In this document: piece after piece, positions 20,656-28,946 of the stretch | How the letters are laid out: the number at the start of each line of letters is the position of its first letter | How positions within the stretch are numbered: position 1 is the stretch's first letter | Source: JBBRVW01 sp963784645 | GTDB taxonomy: Bacteria; Actinomycetota; Actinomycetes; JACCUZ01 | NCBI GenBank assembly: GCA_963784645.1 | Contig: CAWARY010000018.1 | Coordinates: 124,001-188,000, forward strand | Direction of reading: 5' to 3' | DNA length: 64,000 nt | Position numbers and translations under genes: made by a program | Notes under the pieces: generated by a model | Database searches by the model: none | The model's input: the letters and a program-made list of their open reading frames with translations, nothing else | Told to the model about the DNA's origin: nothing

Positions 20656-21051
20656 GTGCCCGCCGCCGTCCGTGTCCTGCTGCTCGTCCCGGCAGCGCTG
20701 GCCGGGGCAGCGGCGGGGCTGCTCGGCTCCTTCGGGCACGCGCTGGAACCCGTCGGGCTGCCCGTGGGACTGCTGGTCGGCTGGGGGCTCAGCGTCGCGG
20801 TCTTCGTCACCTGCGGCCTGGTGACCGGCCGGCCGGGTGCCGCGGCGGCGGTGGGGGGCTGGCTGGTCGTCGTCCTGCTGCTCAGCACCCAGCGACCGGA
20901 GGGTGACCTCGTGGTCGCCGGTTCGGCCGTGGGCTACCTGTGGCTGCTCGGTGGCTTCGTGCTCGCCGGCGGCTGCCTCGTCCCCCGCTACGCCCGCGGG
21001 GGCCGACCTCCGACCCGGCTGCCTTCAGCGGACGCCGAGGACGGCCGATGA
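20656..21051 (+). CDS. Small membrane protein downstream of mshB/FtsH (DUF6113-like)
   Basis: The 131-residue hydrophobic protein starts at GTG 20656. Four membrane helices are apparent (VLLLVPAALAGAAAGLLGSF, VGLPVGLLVGWGLSVAVFVTCGL, AAVGGWLVVVLLL, AVGYLWLLGGFVLAGGCLV), followed by a short charged tail. No catalytic motif. Small proteins of this kind next to mshB in other actinobacteria are named DUF6113; I assign that by resemblance only. Its stop is 28 bp before the cheW start. Confidence 0.65.
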   Translation: MPAAVRVLLLVPAALAGAAAGLLGSFGHALEPVGLPVGLLVGWGLSVAVFVTCGLVTGRPGAAAAVGGWLVVVLLLSTQRPEGDLVVAGSAVGYLWLLGGFVLAGGCLVPRYARGGRPPTRLPSADAEDGR

Positions 21052-21079
21052 CAGCGGTGTGGGCACCCCGACGACGCTG

Positions 21080-21577
21080 ATGACCGCGGCGCCGCCGTTC
21101 GCCGAGGACGAGACGGTCGCCGGTCGGGCGGCAGGCGGCATCCTGCTCCGGCTGGGCTCCTCGCGCTACGCCGTCGACATGGCCGACGTGGCCGAGGTGG
21201 CGGCGGTCCCGGGCATCTCCCGGGTCCCCGGCTCGCCGCCGTGGCTGTCCGGTGTCGCCAACTGGCGCGGCCGGATGCTGCCCGTCCTGGACCTGCGCAC
21301 CCTCCTGTCGACCCCCGTGGTGCCGTTGGCCAGCAGCGCCCGGCTCGTGGTGCTGTCCCGAGACGACGTGGTGGTCGGACTCGTCGCGGAGGCCGTCCCG
21401 GGCGTGCTCGACGGCGCACTGGACCACCTGGCCCCGGCGCCCCCCACCCTCGGGGCGGGCGCCGGCCTGCTGGTGGTGGGCCAGCTCAACGACCGGCACG
21501 GTCCGGTCGCCGTCCTCGACGCCGGTGCGGTGCTCGCGCTCCGCGACCGGGTCGACCGCCGCCGCCACGGCAGCTGA
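21080..21577 (+). CDS. cheW: CheW-like chemotaxis coupling protein
   Basis: A 165-residue single CheW domain: GILLRLGSSRYAVDMADVAEVA, the diagnostic VPGSPPWLSGVANWRGRMLPVLDLRTLL, and LVAEAVPGVLD. CheW couples receptor tips to the kinase CheA at the inner membrane. ATG 21080 is used; GTG 21059 in the same frame is possible and neither has a strong ribosome-binding site. It precedes the receptor gene by 105 bp and heads the chemotaxis-like cluster. Confidence 0.9.
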   Translation: MTAAPPFAEDETVAGRAAGGILLRLGSSRYAVDMADVAEVAAVPGISRVPGSPPWLSGVANWRGRMLPVLDLRTLLSTPVVPLASSARLVVLSRDDVVVGLVAEAVPGVLDGALDHLAPAPPTLGAGAGLLVVGQLNDRHGPVAVLDAGAVLALRDRVDRRRHGS

Positions 21578-21614
21578 GCGCGCCGAGGGGTCCGAGACGT
21601 TCATCCGTCCGGCC

Positions 21615-21643
21615 TACAGAACGCGGCCGCCACGCCCGATGAA
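21615..21643 (+). promoter_or_regulatory. Candidate FliA/WhiG-type (sigma-28) promoter
   Basis: TACAGAAC (21615-21622), an 11-base spacer and GCCCGATGA (21634-21642) resemble the motility sigma consensus TAAAGTTT-N11-GCCGATAA. It lies 40-68 bp upstream of the receptor ATG. The -10 part is the better match. The CCCGATGA segment can also pair with TCATCGGG at 21665-21672. Confidence 0.35.
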
Positions 21644-21682
21644 GCGGTGACGGCTCGGTGCCGCTCATCGGGCCCTGGAGGC

Positions 21683-23233
21683 ATGGTGGAGTTCTGGAAG
21701 AGGCTCAACGGCGCGTCGTCGGTCTCCCTCGCGGTGACCCTCGTCGGTGCCGCTGTCGCCGTGCTGCTCGACCACGCGGCAGGGGCGACGTACTCGCTGA
21801 CGTCGGCCGGCCTGTGGGTCGGGGTCGGGCTGGTGAGCGCCGGGGGACTGGCGGCGCTCACGCTGTTCGGTGAGCGTCTCGTCGGTGAGCGGCTGCTGGT
21901 CGAGCGCTACCGGGCTGCGCTCATCGTCGCGAACATCATCTGGATCGCCGGGCTGGTCGCCAGCACCGGCGGGGTCGACCGCCCCTACTGGGCCCTCATG
22001 GCCGCGCCGCTGCTCATCGCCGCCGTCTCCATGTCGCGCGTCCGGAGCTTCCTCATCGGCTGCGTCGCCACCGGCGCCACCACTGTCGCGATCCTTGCCG
22101 CCGGGCCGATCACCACGAACGAGGTGAGCTTCCTCGTCCTGGTGCTGCCGCTGGGGCCGGGCATCACCTGGTTCGTCGGCATGCTCTGCGGAGCGGTGTG
22201 GGACGAGCGCCGGGTTGCCGCCGAGGAGCGGGACGAGCTCAGCCGTCGCGTCGACGAGCTGTCCGACGTCCTGGCCCGGGCCGCGGAGGGCGACCTCGCG
22301 GTGACCGTCCAGTCCGACTCGACCGTGAACGACTCGGTGCGCGCGCTCACCGACTCCTTCAACAACACGCTGCTCAACCTGCGTGAGCTGGTCGACCAGA
22401 TCCGCTCCGGCGGCGACCAGATCTCGTCCAGTGCCGGCGAGCTGCTCGCGACGGCCGAGGAGCACGCCGCGAGCGCGACCCAGCAGTCGTCGGCGGTCGC
22501 CGAGACCACCTCGACGATCGAGGAGCTGGCGGCCACCGCGGCGCAGATCGCCGACACCGCGGAGTCCGTCGCACGCTACGCCGCCGAGACCCTCCGGCAC
22601 GCCGAGGACGGCCGTACCGCCGTCGCCACGTCGGTGAACGCGATGGACGCCATCGCCGAGCGGGTGACGACCATCGCGACCCGGGCGCTGTCGCTGGGGG
22701 AGAAGGGTCAGGAGATCGGCCGGATCCTCACGGTCATCGACGACCTCGCCGACCAGACCAACCTGCTGGCCCTGAACGCCGCCATCGAGGCGGCCCGCGC
22801 CGGCGAGCACGGCCGCGGCTTCGCCGTCGTCGCGTCCGAGGTGCGCAAGCTCGCCGAGCGCTCCCAGGAGTCGGCGGGCCAGATCCAGGCGATCGTCACC
22901 CAGATCCAGGCCGAGACCAGCGCGACGATCCTCGCCAGCGAGGAGGGTGCCAAGGAGGTGCGCAGCGGCGCCTCGCTGGCCCGCGAGGTCGTCGACGCGC
23001 TCGAGCGGATCAGCGGGATGGTCGACGAGACCACCACCGCGGCCAAGGAGATCTCGATCGCCACCCAGCAGCAGCGGTCGGCGTCCGACCAGGTGGTGTC
23101 CGCGATGACGCAGGTCTCGGACGTCTCCCGGCAGTACGCCGTGGGCTCGAAGCAGTCCGCGGCGGCCGCCGCGCAGCTCAACGTCCTGGCCGCCGAGCTC
23201 CGCTCCTCGATCGAGCAGTTCCGCGTCTCGTGA
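21683..23233 (+). CDS. Methyl-accepting chemotaxis protein with six-helix membrane domain
   Basis: The 516-residue receptor starts at ATG 21683 with GGAGG six bases upstream. Residues ~15-165 contain about six membrane helices joined by short loops and no large extracytoplasmic ligand domain, so it probably senses in or near the membrane, or inside the cell. A HAMP-like segment follows (SDVLARAAEGDLAVTV). The signalling hairpin tip is intact: ILTVIDDLADQTNLLALNAAIEAARAGEHGRGFAVVASEVRKLAERS. It should control the CheA encoded immediately downstream through CheW. Methylation sites cannot be assigned, and no cheR or cheB is in the window. Confidence 0.92.
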   Translation: MVEFWKRLNGASSVSLAVTLVGAAVAVLLDHAAGATYSLTSAGLWVGVGLVSAGGLAALTLFGERLVGERLLVERYRAALIVANIIWIAGLVASTGGVDRPYWALMAAPLLIAAVSMSRVRSFLIGCVATGATTVAILAAGPITTNEVSFLVLVLPLGPGITWFVGMLCGAVWDERRVAAEERDELSRRVDELSDVLARAAEGDLAVTVQSDSTVNDSVRALTDSFNNTLLNLRELVDQIRSGGDQISSSAGELLATAEEHAASATQQSSAVAETTSTIEELAATAAQIADTAESVARYAAETLRHAEDGRTAVATSVNAMDAIAERVTTIATRALSLGEKGQEIGRILTVIDDLADQTNLLALNAAIEAARAGEHGRGFAVVASEVRKLAERSQESAGQIQAIVTQIQAETSATILASEEGAKEVRSGASLAREVVDALERISGMVDETTTAAKEISIATQQQRSASDQVVSAMTQVSDVSRQYAVGSKQSAAAAAQLNVLAAELRSSIEQFRVS

Positions 23234-23250
23234 CCCCCGCACCCCGGTAC

Positions 23251-23294
23251 TTGTCAGCCGCAGGACGTGGTATTCGGCGTCCTGCGGCTGACAA
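23251..23294. repeat. Perfect 17-bp hairpin between receptor and cheA
   Basis: TTGTCAGCCGCAGGACG (23251-23267) and its exact complement (23278-23294) enclose a 10-base loop. It starts 18 bp after the receptor stop and ends 20 bp before the cheA start. It probably terminates or attenuates transcription, or acts as an mRNA processing boundary between the two. Confidence 0.85.
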
Positions 23295-23314
23295 CCGCGT
23301 GGGGGCGGTCCGCG

Positions 23315-25531
23315 ATGTCGTGGGCTGACGACCCGGAGCTGGTCGCGACCTTCCGCGCCGAGGTCGAGGACCGGCTGGCGTCGTTGTGCGAGGGGCTGCT
23401 GAAGCTCGAGGCGCACCCGGCGCCGAGGCAGCTCGTCGCGGGCCTGTTCCGGGACGCGCACACCGTCAAGGGCTCGGCCCGGATGCTCGGGCTGGACGGG
23501 GTCGTCGACGTCGCGCACCGCGCCGAGGACCTGCTCGGCGCGCTCAAGGACGGCCGGCTGGCCGTGCGCACCGACCTGGTGGACGTCCTGCTCGTCTCGG
23601 CCGAGAGCATCGGCCGGTCGCTGCCCGGCTCGCCCCGGCCGGTGTCGCCGGACGAGCTCGCCGCCGTGGTGGCTGCGCTGGACAGCGCGGTGGCGGGAGA
23701 CGACCCGGTGGCCGTCCCGCGGCTGGCCGACGAGGAGGCGGCGGACGGCGACGACGCCGACCCCCGGGCCGGCCGCAGCGACTCGATCCGCGTGCCGACC
23801 AGGCGCGTGCACGACCTGCTCGACGTGGTGGGGGAGGCCGAGCTCGACGTCCGGCGGCTGGCCCGGCACGGGCGCGAGGTCGCCGGTCTGGCGGTCGAGC
23901 ACCAGCGGGCCGCCCACACCGTGCGCGAGCTGCTCTCCTCGACCACCGACAAGGCGCTGCTGGACGCGCTGCACGGCCTGGTCGCCGTCGGCGACCAGCT
24001 CGGCGCCGCCGGCCGCGACCTGCTCGGCCGGTCGGACGACGCCCAGGACCGGCTGGCCGGCGTGCGCGACGGTGCGATGGGCCTGGCGATGGTCCCCCTG
24101 CGCCGCGTCCTCGCCGGCTTCCCCCAGCTGGTGCGCGAGCTCTCGGCCGCCGGCGGCCCGGACGAGCCGGCCAAGGACGTCCACCTGGTGCTGGTGGGGC
24201 AGGACGTCGAGCTGGACAGCCGCGTGCTGGACGCCGTCGCCGACTCGCTGCGGCACCTCGTGATCAACGCGATCGACCACGGGTGCGAGGCACCCGGCGA
24301 CCGGGTGCAGGCCGGCAAGCCGACCCAGGCGACCGTCACGGTCTCCGCCCGGGCGGCCGGCTCCACCGTGGTCATCGAGGTCTCCGACGACGGCCGCGGC
24401 GTGGACGAGGACGCCCTGCGCGCCCTGGCCGTCGCCCGCGGCGTCCTGCCGGCGGACTCGGCAGCCGCCGGCCCGGCCCTGCTGCAGGTGCTCTTCTCGC
24501 CGGGGTTCTCCACCCGTGACGAGGTCACCCGCACCTCCGGCCGCGGAGTGGGCCTGGACGTCGTGAGAACCGTCGTCGGGGACCTCAGCGGCAGCATCGA
24601 GGTGCGCGCCGTGCCCGGCGCCGGCACGACCTTCACGATCAGCCTCCCCGTCACCCTCGGCGTCCTGCGCTGCCTCATCGCCCGGGTCGGCGACGAGCGC
24701 TACGCGCTGCCCGTCTCCGGCGTGCTGGAGACGCTCGGGCTGGCGACCGCCGAACGGCACGAGGTCGCCGGCGTCCCGGTGATCGCGCGCGACGGCCGCA
24801 CCATGCCGCTGGTCGACCTCGGCGGTGTCCTGGCGGTCCCCGGCGCGCGCAACCCGCGGGCGGCGCTCGTCGTCCAGCACGGCGGGTCCGGCGACCTGCT
24901 CGCCTTCGCCGTCGACGAGCTCGAGGGCGAGCGTGAGGTCGTGGTCAAGGAGCTCGGCCCGTTCCTCGGCCGGCTGCCCACCGTGGCCGGCGCCACCATC
25001 GACGGCGACGGGAGCGTCGTGCTCGTGCTCGACGTGCGCGAGCTCGCGGTCCGTCAGCTCGCGACCGCCGGCACGTCGGCGGCCCCGCCGGCGACCGCGA
25101 CCTCGTCCCCACGCCGCACGGCGGGTGGCGCCGCCCTGCCGGGTGAGCGCTCGACCGGCAGCCGGCCCACCGTCCTCGTGGTGGAGGACTCGGTCGGCGT
25201 CCGCGAGCTGCAGCGGGTGATCCTCGAGAGTGCCGGCTACGAGGTCCGCACCGCGGTCGACGGGCTGGACGGTGCCGCGCACCTGCGCGAGGACCCCGTG
25301 GACCTGGTCCTGTCCGACGTGGAGATGCCGGGCATGGACGGCTTCACGCTCACCCGGACGCTGCGCGCCACCCGCGGCTGGGAGAACGTCCCGGTAGTGA
25401 TCATGACCTCGCGCGGCGACGAGGCCGACCAGCGGGCCGGGCTCGACGCAGGTGCCAGCGCCTACCTGCTCAAGAGCGAGTTCGATCAGGCCGAACTCAT
25501 CGATACGGTCCGTCGCCTGCTCGGGCGCTGA
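23315..25531 (+). CDS. cheA: Hybrid chemotaxis histidine kinase CheA-REC
   Basis: The 738-residue kinase starts at ATG 23315 (MSWADDPELVATF); the frame extends upstream into the hairpin and is not used. Order: HPt domain with phospho-accepting His49 (DAHTVKGSARMLG); H-kinase dimerisation/ATPase core with HLVINAIDHGCE, VSDDGRGVD and TSGRGVGLDVV; CheW-like regulatory domain (~455-590); Pro/Ala linker; and C-terminal receiver with Asp668 (LVLSDVEMPGMDG). A fused receiver is typical of Frz/Pil-Chp-like or alternative-function pathways and less so of plain flagellar chemotaxis. A separate P2 domain is not obvious. Confidence 0.94.
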   Translation: MSWADDPELVATFRAEVEDRLASLCEGLLKLEAHPAPRQLVAGLFRDAHTVKGSARMLGLDGVVDVAHRAEDLLGALKDGRLAVRTDLVDVLLVSAESIGRSLPGSPRPVSPDELAAVVAALDSAVAGDDPVAVPRLADEEAADGDDADPRAGRSDSIRVPTRRVHDLLDVVGEAELDVRRLARHGREVAGLAVEHQRAAHTVRELLSSTTDKALLDALHGLVAVGDQLGAAGRDLLGRSDDAQDRLAGVRDGAMGLAMVPLRRVLAGFPQLVRELSAAGGPDEPAKDVHLVLVGQDVELDSRVLDAVADSLRHLVINAIDHGCEAPGDRVQAGKPTQATVTVSARAAGSTVVIEVSDDGRGVDEDALRALAVARGVLPADSAAAGPALLQVLFSPGFSTRDEVTRTSGRGVGLDVVRTVVGDLSGSIEVRAVPGAGTTFTISLPVTLGVLRCLIARVGDERYALPVSGVLETLGLATAERHEVAGVPVIARDGRTMPLVDLGGVLAVPGARNPRAALVVQHGGSGDLLAFAVDELEGEREVVVKELGPFLGRLPTVAGATIDGDGSVVLVLDVRELAVRQLATAGTSAAPPATATSSPRRTAGGAALPGERSTGSRPTVLVVEDSVGVRELQRVILESAGYEVRTAVDGLDGAAHLREDPVDLVLSDVEMPGMDGFTLTRTLRATRGWENVPVVIMTSRGDEADQRAGLDAGASAYLLKSEFDQAELIDTVRRLLGR

Positions 25532-25570
25532 CCGGCGTACCCCTCCACGACCCAGATCCGAGGCCACCAG

Positions 25571-26539
25571 ATGCCCACCGTGCTCATCGCCGACGACAGC
25601 CCCACGCTGCGCCGCATCGTGTCGACGGTGCTCGAGCGTGCCGGGCACACCGTGGTCATCGCCGAGGACGGCGTCGAGGCCGTGCAGGGAGCCTTCCGCA
25701 CCCAGCCCGACGCCGTGATCCTCGACGTCCAGATGCCCCGCCTGTCGGGGTACGTCGCCGCCCGCCTGATCAAGGACGACTGGCAGACCGCCGAGATCCC
25801 GGTCATCCTGCTCACCTCGCTGGACGCCGCCTCGGACCGCTACTGGGGCAAGCAGACCGGGGCAGACCGGTTCCTCACCAAGGACTTCGAGGCACCCGAG
25901 CTGGTCGACGCCGTGGCCGAGGTCATCGCCCGCGCCGACGAGGCCCGCGGCGGCCGCCCGCCGCTGCGTCCGGACCCGGTGGAGCTCGGTGACGACGAGG
26001 TGATGGCGCGGGTGTCCGAGCTGTTGGACCGCAAGCTGTTCGAGGCGTCGGTCGCGGCCGAGGTCACCCAGATCGCCGCCGACGTGCACGGCTTCGAGGA
26101 GACGGTCGCCGCGGTGCTGGGCCTGCTCGGCCGGATCGTCGACTACGACCTGGCCGCCGTCTGCATGCTCGACGACCGGCTGACCTACCTCACCGTGGCC
26201 CGGGAGTCGTCGCAGCAGCAGTACAGCGAGTTCTTCGGCGCGATCGCCGACGCCGCCACCCAGGTGACCGGTGTCCCGGTGATGGTCCACGACCTGGTGC
26301 CGCGGGTCGCCGACCCGCAGGGCCTGCTCGGCCAGGACGACGAGGGCCGGATGGCGACGTTCCTGTCGATGCCGCTGCGGGCCGGTGGCCGGGTGGTCGG
26401 CTGCCTGGCGCTGTCGTCCGCGATCAAGAACGCGTTCGGCGAGGCGTCGCTCAACACGCTGCGGATCGTCGAGCAGCCGACGGCGGTCGTCATCAGCAAC
26501 GCCCGGCTGGCCGGCTCCGCCGCCCAGGTGCCTGCCTGA
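25571..26539 (+). CDS. Response regulator: REC plus GAF-like domain
   Basis: The 322-residue protein has an N-terminal receiver (residues 1-120) with acidic pocket IADDS, phospho-acceptor Asp52 (ILDVQMPRLSG), Thr in LLTSLD and Lys104 (FLTKDF). After a linker, residues ~165-315 look like a GAF-type domain (ETVAAVLGLLGRIVDYDLAAVCML ... FLSMPLRAGGRVVGCLALSS). It lies 39 bp after cheA and is the likely phosphorylation partner of CheA-REC. There is no DNA-binding or enzymatic output, so signalling probably runs through protein contacts or a ligand. Confidence 0.85.
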   Translation: MPTVLIADDSPTLRRIVSTVLERAGHTVVIAEDGVEAVQGAFRTQPDAVILDVQMPRLSGYVAARLIKDDWQTAEIPVILLTSLDAASDRYWGKQTGADRFLTKDFEAPELVDAVAEVIARADEARGGRPPLRPDPVELGDDEVMARVSELLDRKLFEASVAAEVTQIAADVHGFEETVAAVLGLLGRIVDYDLAAVCMLDDRLTYLTVARESSQQQYSEFFGAIADAATQVTGVPVMVHDLVPRVADPQGLLGQDDEGRMATFLSMPLRAGGRVVGCLALSSAIKNAFGEASLNTLRIVEQPTAVVISNARLAGSAAQVPA

Positions 26540-26617
26540 GTCCGTCGCTCGCCCCGCAACGCAAGCCCGGTCCGCCGAGCGGGGTGAAGCGCAGGCGCCG
26601 CGGGTAGGGTCGGGCCG

Positions 26618-27145
26618 ATGTCCGTGCCCGTTCCGTCCCCGCCGGACCGCGCCGACCCGATCGAGGTCGACCCGGCGTCGTTCCGGCGCGCCGTCGGGCA
26701 GTTCGCGACCGGTGTGACCGTCTGCACCACCCGGGTCGGCAACCTCGACCACGCCATGACTGCCAGCGCGTTCACGTCGGTGTCGCTGGAGCCGTTGCTC
26801 GTGCTGGTCTGCGTCGACAAGGAGGCCCGGTTCCGCGACGCCGTGGTCGAGGCCGGCACCTGGGCGGTGTCGATCCTCTCGGCCGACGGTCGCCGCGCCG
26901 CCGACTGGTTCGCGACCAAGGGCCGGCCCCTCGTCGGCCAGCTGGACCGCTACCCGCACCACCGTGGACACACCGGCGCGCCACTGCTCGACGGCGCCCT
27001 CGCCTGGGTCGAGTGCCGGACCGAGGCGCTCTACGACGGCGGGGACCACGACATCGTCCTCGGCGAGGTCCTCACGGTGGCCGAGGGCGACCGCGACGCC
27101 GATGCGCTGCTCTACCACCGCAGCCGCTACGGCCGGACCACCTGA
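26618..27145 (+). CDS. Flavin reductase-like (FMN-binding) domain protein
   Basis: A 175-residue single-domain protein of the DIM6/NTAB flavin reductase family. It shows FRRAVGQFATGVTVCTTRVG, AMTASAFTSVSLEPLLVLVCVDKEARF and a C-terminal HDIVLGEVLTVAEGD. Members reduce FMN/FAD with NAD(P)H to feed two-component monooxygenases, or act as oxidoreductases; no monooxygenase gene is nearby. The next gene starts 5 bp downstream. Confidence 0.88.
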   Translation: MSVPVPSPPDRADPIEVDPASFRRAVGQFATGVTVCTTRVGNLDHAMTASAFTSVSLEPLLVLVCVDKEARFRDAVVEAGTWAVSILSADGRRAADWFATKGRPLVGQLDRYPHHRGHTGAPLLDGALAWVECRTEALYDGGDHDIVLGEVLTVAEGDRDADALLYHRSRYGRTT

Positions 27146-27150
27146 CGCCG

Positions 27151-28935
27151 GTGGTCGGACGGCTCACCGGCGCGCTGGCCGGTCGCCCGCCCGCGCGCCG
27201 GGCCCTGGTCCTGGTGGGCGGGCTCCTCGGGCTCGTCGGCATCGCCTGGGTCGGCTTGTACGTCGCCGCCGGCACGGGAATCTCGACGGGCACCACCGTG
27301 CTCGGCGTCCCGATCGGCGGGCAGTCCCGGGCGCAGGCCGTGGCCACCCTCGAGCGCGAGCTGGCCGACGAGGTCGCAGCGCCGATCCCGGTCAGTGCCG
27401 GCGGCCAGCAGGCGCGGGTGCGGCCGTCGAGGGCAGGGCTGTCGCTCGACGTCGACGCGACCGTCGCCGCCGCCCGGGCCCGCAGCTGGAACCCGCTCGA
27501 CCTGCTCGACGCGATCCGCGGCGGCAGCGCGGTGACGCCGGTGCCCGCGGTCGACCGCTCGGCGCTGCGGGCAGCCGTCGACCGGCTCGCATCCGATGTC
27601 GACCGGCCCCGCACCGAGGGGTCCATCCGGCTCGGGGCGGCCGGCAAGGTCACGCCGGTGCGCCCCGTCGACGGGCTGCGGTTGCGCCGCGACCGGGCGG
27701 TGGACGCCCTCGCGGCCGCGTACCTGGGCGACTACCTCACTGGTGACGGCCGGGTGGCGCTCCCGACCGCGAAGGACAGCCCCGACGTGTCGGCTGCCGC
27801 ACTGACCCGCGCCGCCGAGGAGGTGGCGGTACCGGCGACCTCCGGCGACCTCACCGTCACGGTGGAGGGTACGCAGGTTGTGCTCACCCCTCGCGACATC
27901 GCAGCCGCGCTCACCTTCGACGGTGACGGGAAGGGCTCGCTGCAGCCGGTGCTCGACGGCGAGTCGCTGCACGCGGCGGTCTCCGACGACCTGGTCGACG
28001 TCGAGACGCCGGCAGTCGACGCGACCTTCCGGATCCGTGGTGGCACGCCGGTCGTCGTGCCGTCGCGGCAGGGCCGGGAAGTGCTGCCGGCGACCTTGGC
28101 CTCGGCGGTGCTACCGGCCCTCACGCGATCGGGCCCGGCGCGAACCGTCACGGTGCCGCTCGAGCCCAGCGAGCCCGCGGTCACGACCGAGGTCGCGCAG
28201 GGCCTGGGAGTGGCAGAGCGGGTCGCCACCTACACGACGTACTACCCGTCGGACTTCCCGCCGCGGCTGCAGAACATCCACCGCGCGGCGGACCTCATGA
28301 ACCGCACGCTGCTGCTGCCGGGGCAGGTCTTCAGCCTCAACAAGACGGTGGGGGAGCGCACCGAGGCCCGCGGCTTCGCGGCGGGCTTCATCATCAACAA
28401 CGGCAAGCTCGAGGTCGACTTCGGCGGCGGCGTCTCGCAGCTCGCGACGACGACCTTCAACGCGGCGTACTTCGCCGGGCTCGAGATCGTCGAGCACAAC
28501 CCGCACAGCTTCTACATCAGCCGCTACCCCGAGGGTCGCGAGTCGACGATCGCGTGGGGCTACAAGGACCTGCGGTTCCGCAACGACTCGCCCCACGGCG
28601 TGTTCGTCACGACGTCGTACACGAACAGCTCGATCACCGTGTCGATCTACGGCACGAAGCGGTACCGGATCGAGTCGGTCAAGGGGCCGCGCTACGACCC
28701 GAGGCCGTTCGAGGTCGTCGCCGACCCGCGGCCGCCCGGAACGACGCCCGGGACCTGCGTGGCGACCTCCGGCGTCGCCGGGTTCCGGGTCGTCGTGACG
28801 CGGATCTTCTACCGGCACGGCGAACAGCTGAAGACCGAGGAGTTCCGGACCAGGTACGAGCCGGAGAACGAGGTCCGCTGCGGCTCGTCCGGACCGAAGC
28901 CGAAGCCGACACCCACGCCGTCGAAGTCCGGCTGA
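27151..28935 (+). CDS. VanW family membrane-anchored cell-wall protein
   Basis: The 594-residue product starts at GTG 27151. A membrane anchor spans residues ~17-40. Two repeats resembling the peptidoglycan-binding domain found in VanW proteins occupy the middle. The VanW domain spans ~360-510, with LLLPGQVFSLNKTVGERTEARGF, VDFGGGVSQLATTTFNAAYFAGLEI and HNPHSFYISRYPEGRE. The tail is Lys/Pro-rich. VanW accompanies some vancomycin-resistance clusters but its activity is not established; this architecture is common in actinobacteria and does not imply resistance. Confidence 0.92.
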   Translation: MVGRLTGALAGRPPARRALVLVGGLLGLVGIAWVGLYVAAGTGISTGTTVLGVPIGGQSRAQAVATLERELADEVAAPIPVSAGGQQARVRPSRAGLSLDVDATVAAARARSWNPLDLLDAIRGGSAVTPVPAVDRSALRAAVDRLASDVDRPRTEGSIRLGAAGKVTPVRPVDGLRLRRDRAVDALAAAYLGDYLTGDGRVALPTAKDSPDVSAAALTRAAEEVAVPATSGDLTVTVEGTQVVLTPRDIAAALTFDGDGKGSLQPVLDGESLHAAVSDDLVDVETPAVDATFRIRGGTPVVVPSRQGREVLPATLASAVLPALTRSGPARTVTVPLEPSEPAVTTEVAQGLGVAERVATYTTYYPSDFPPRLQNIHRAADLMNRTLLLPGQVFSLNKTVGERTEARGFAAGFIINNGKLEVDFGGGVSQLATTTFNAAYFAGLEIVEHNPHSFYISRYPEGRESTIAWGYKDLRFRNDSPHGVFVTTSYTNSSITVSIYGTKRYRIESVKGPRYDPRPFEVVADPRPPGTTPGTCVATSGVAGFRVVVTRIFYRHGEQLKTEEFRTRYEPENEVRCGSSGPKPKPTPTPSKSG

Positions 28936-28946
28936 CCCGCGACTGG

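Noticed and set aside
21665..27118. 1817-codon open frame on the minus strand opposite the chemotaxis genes
   Set aside because: It is antisense to cheW, the receptor, cheA and the response regulator, each of which has clear domains. It has low-complexity Arg/Gly/His/Asp composition and no motif; long antisense frames are expected in DNA this GC-rich.
27151..28935. Vancomycin resistance determinant
   Set aside because: VanW-domain proteins are widespread in glycopeptide-sensitive actinobacteria, and no vanHAX, vanRS or ligase gene is present.
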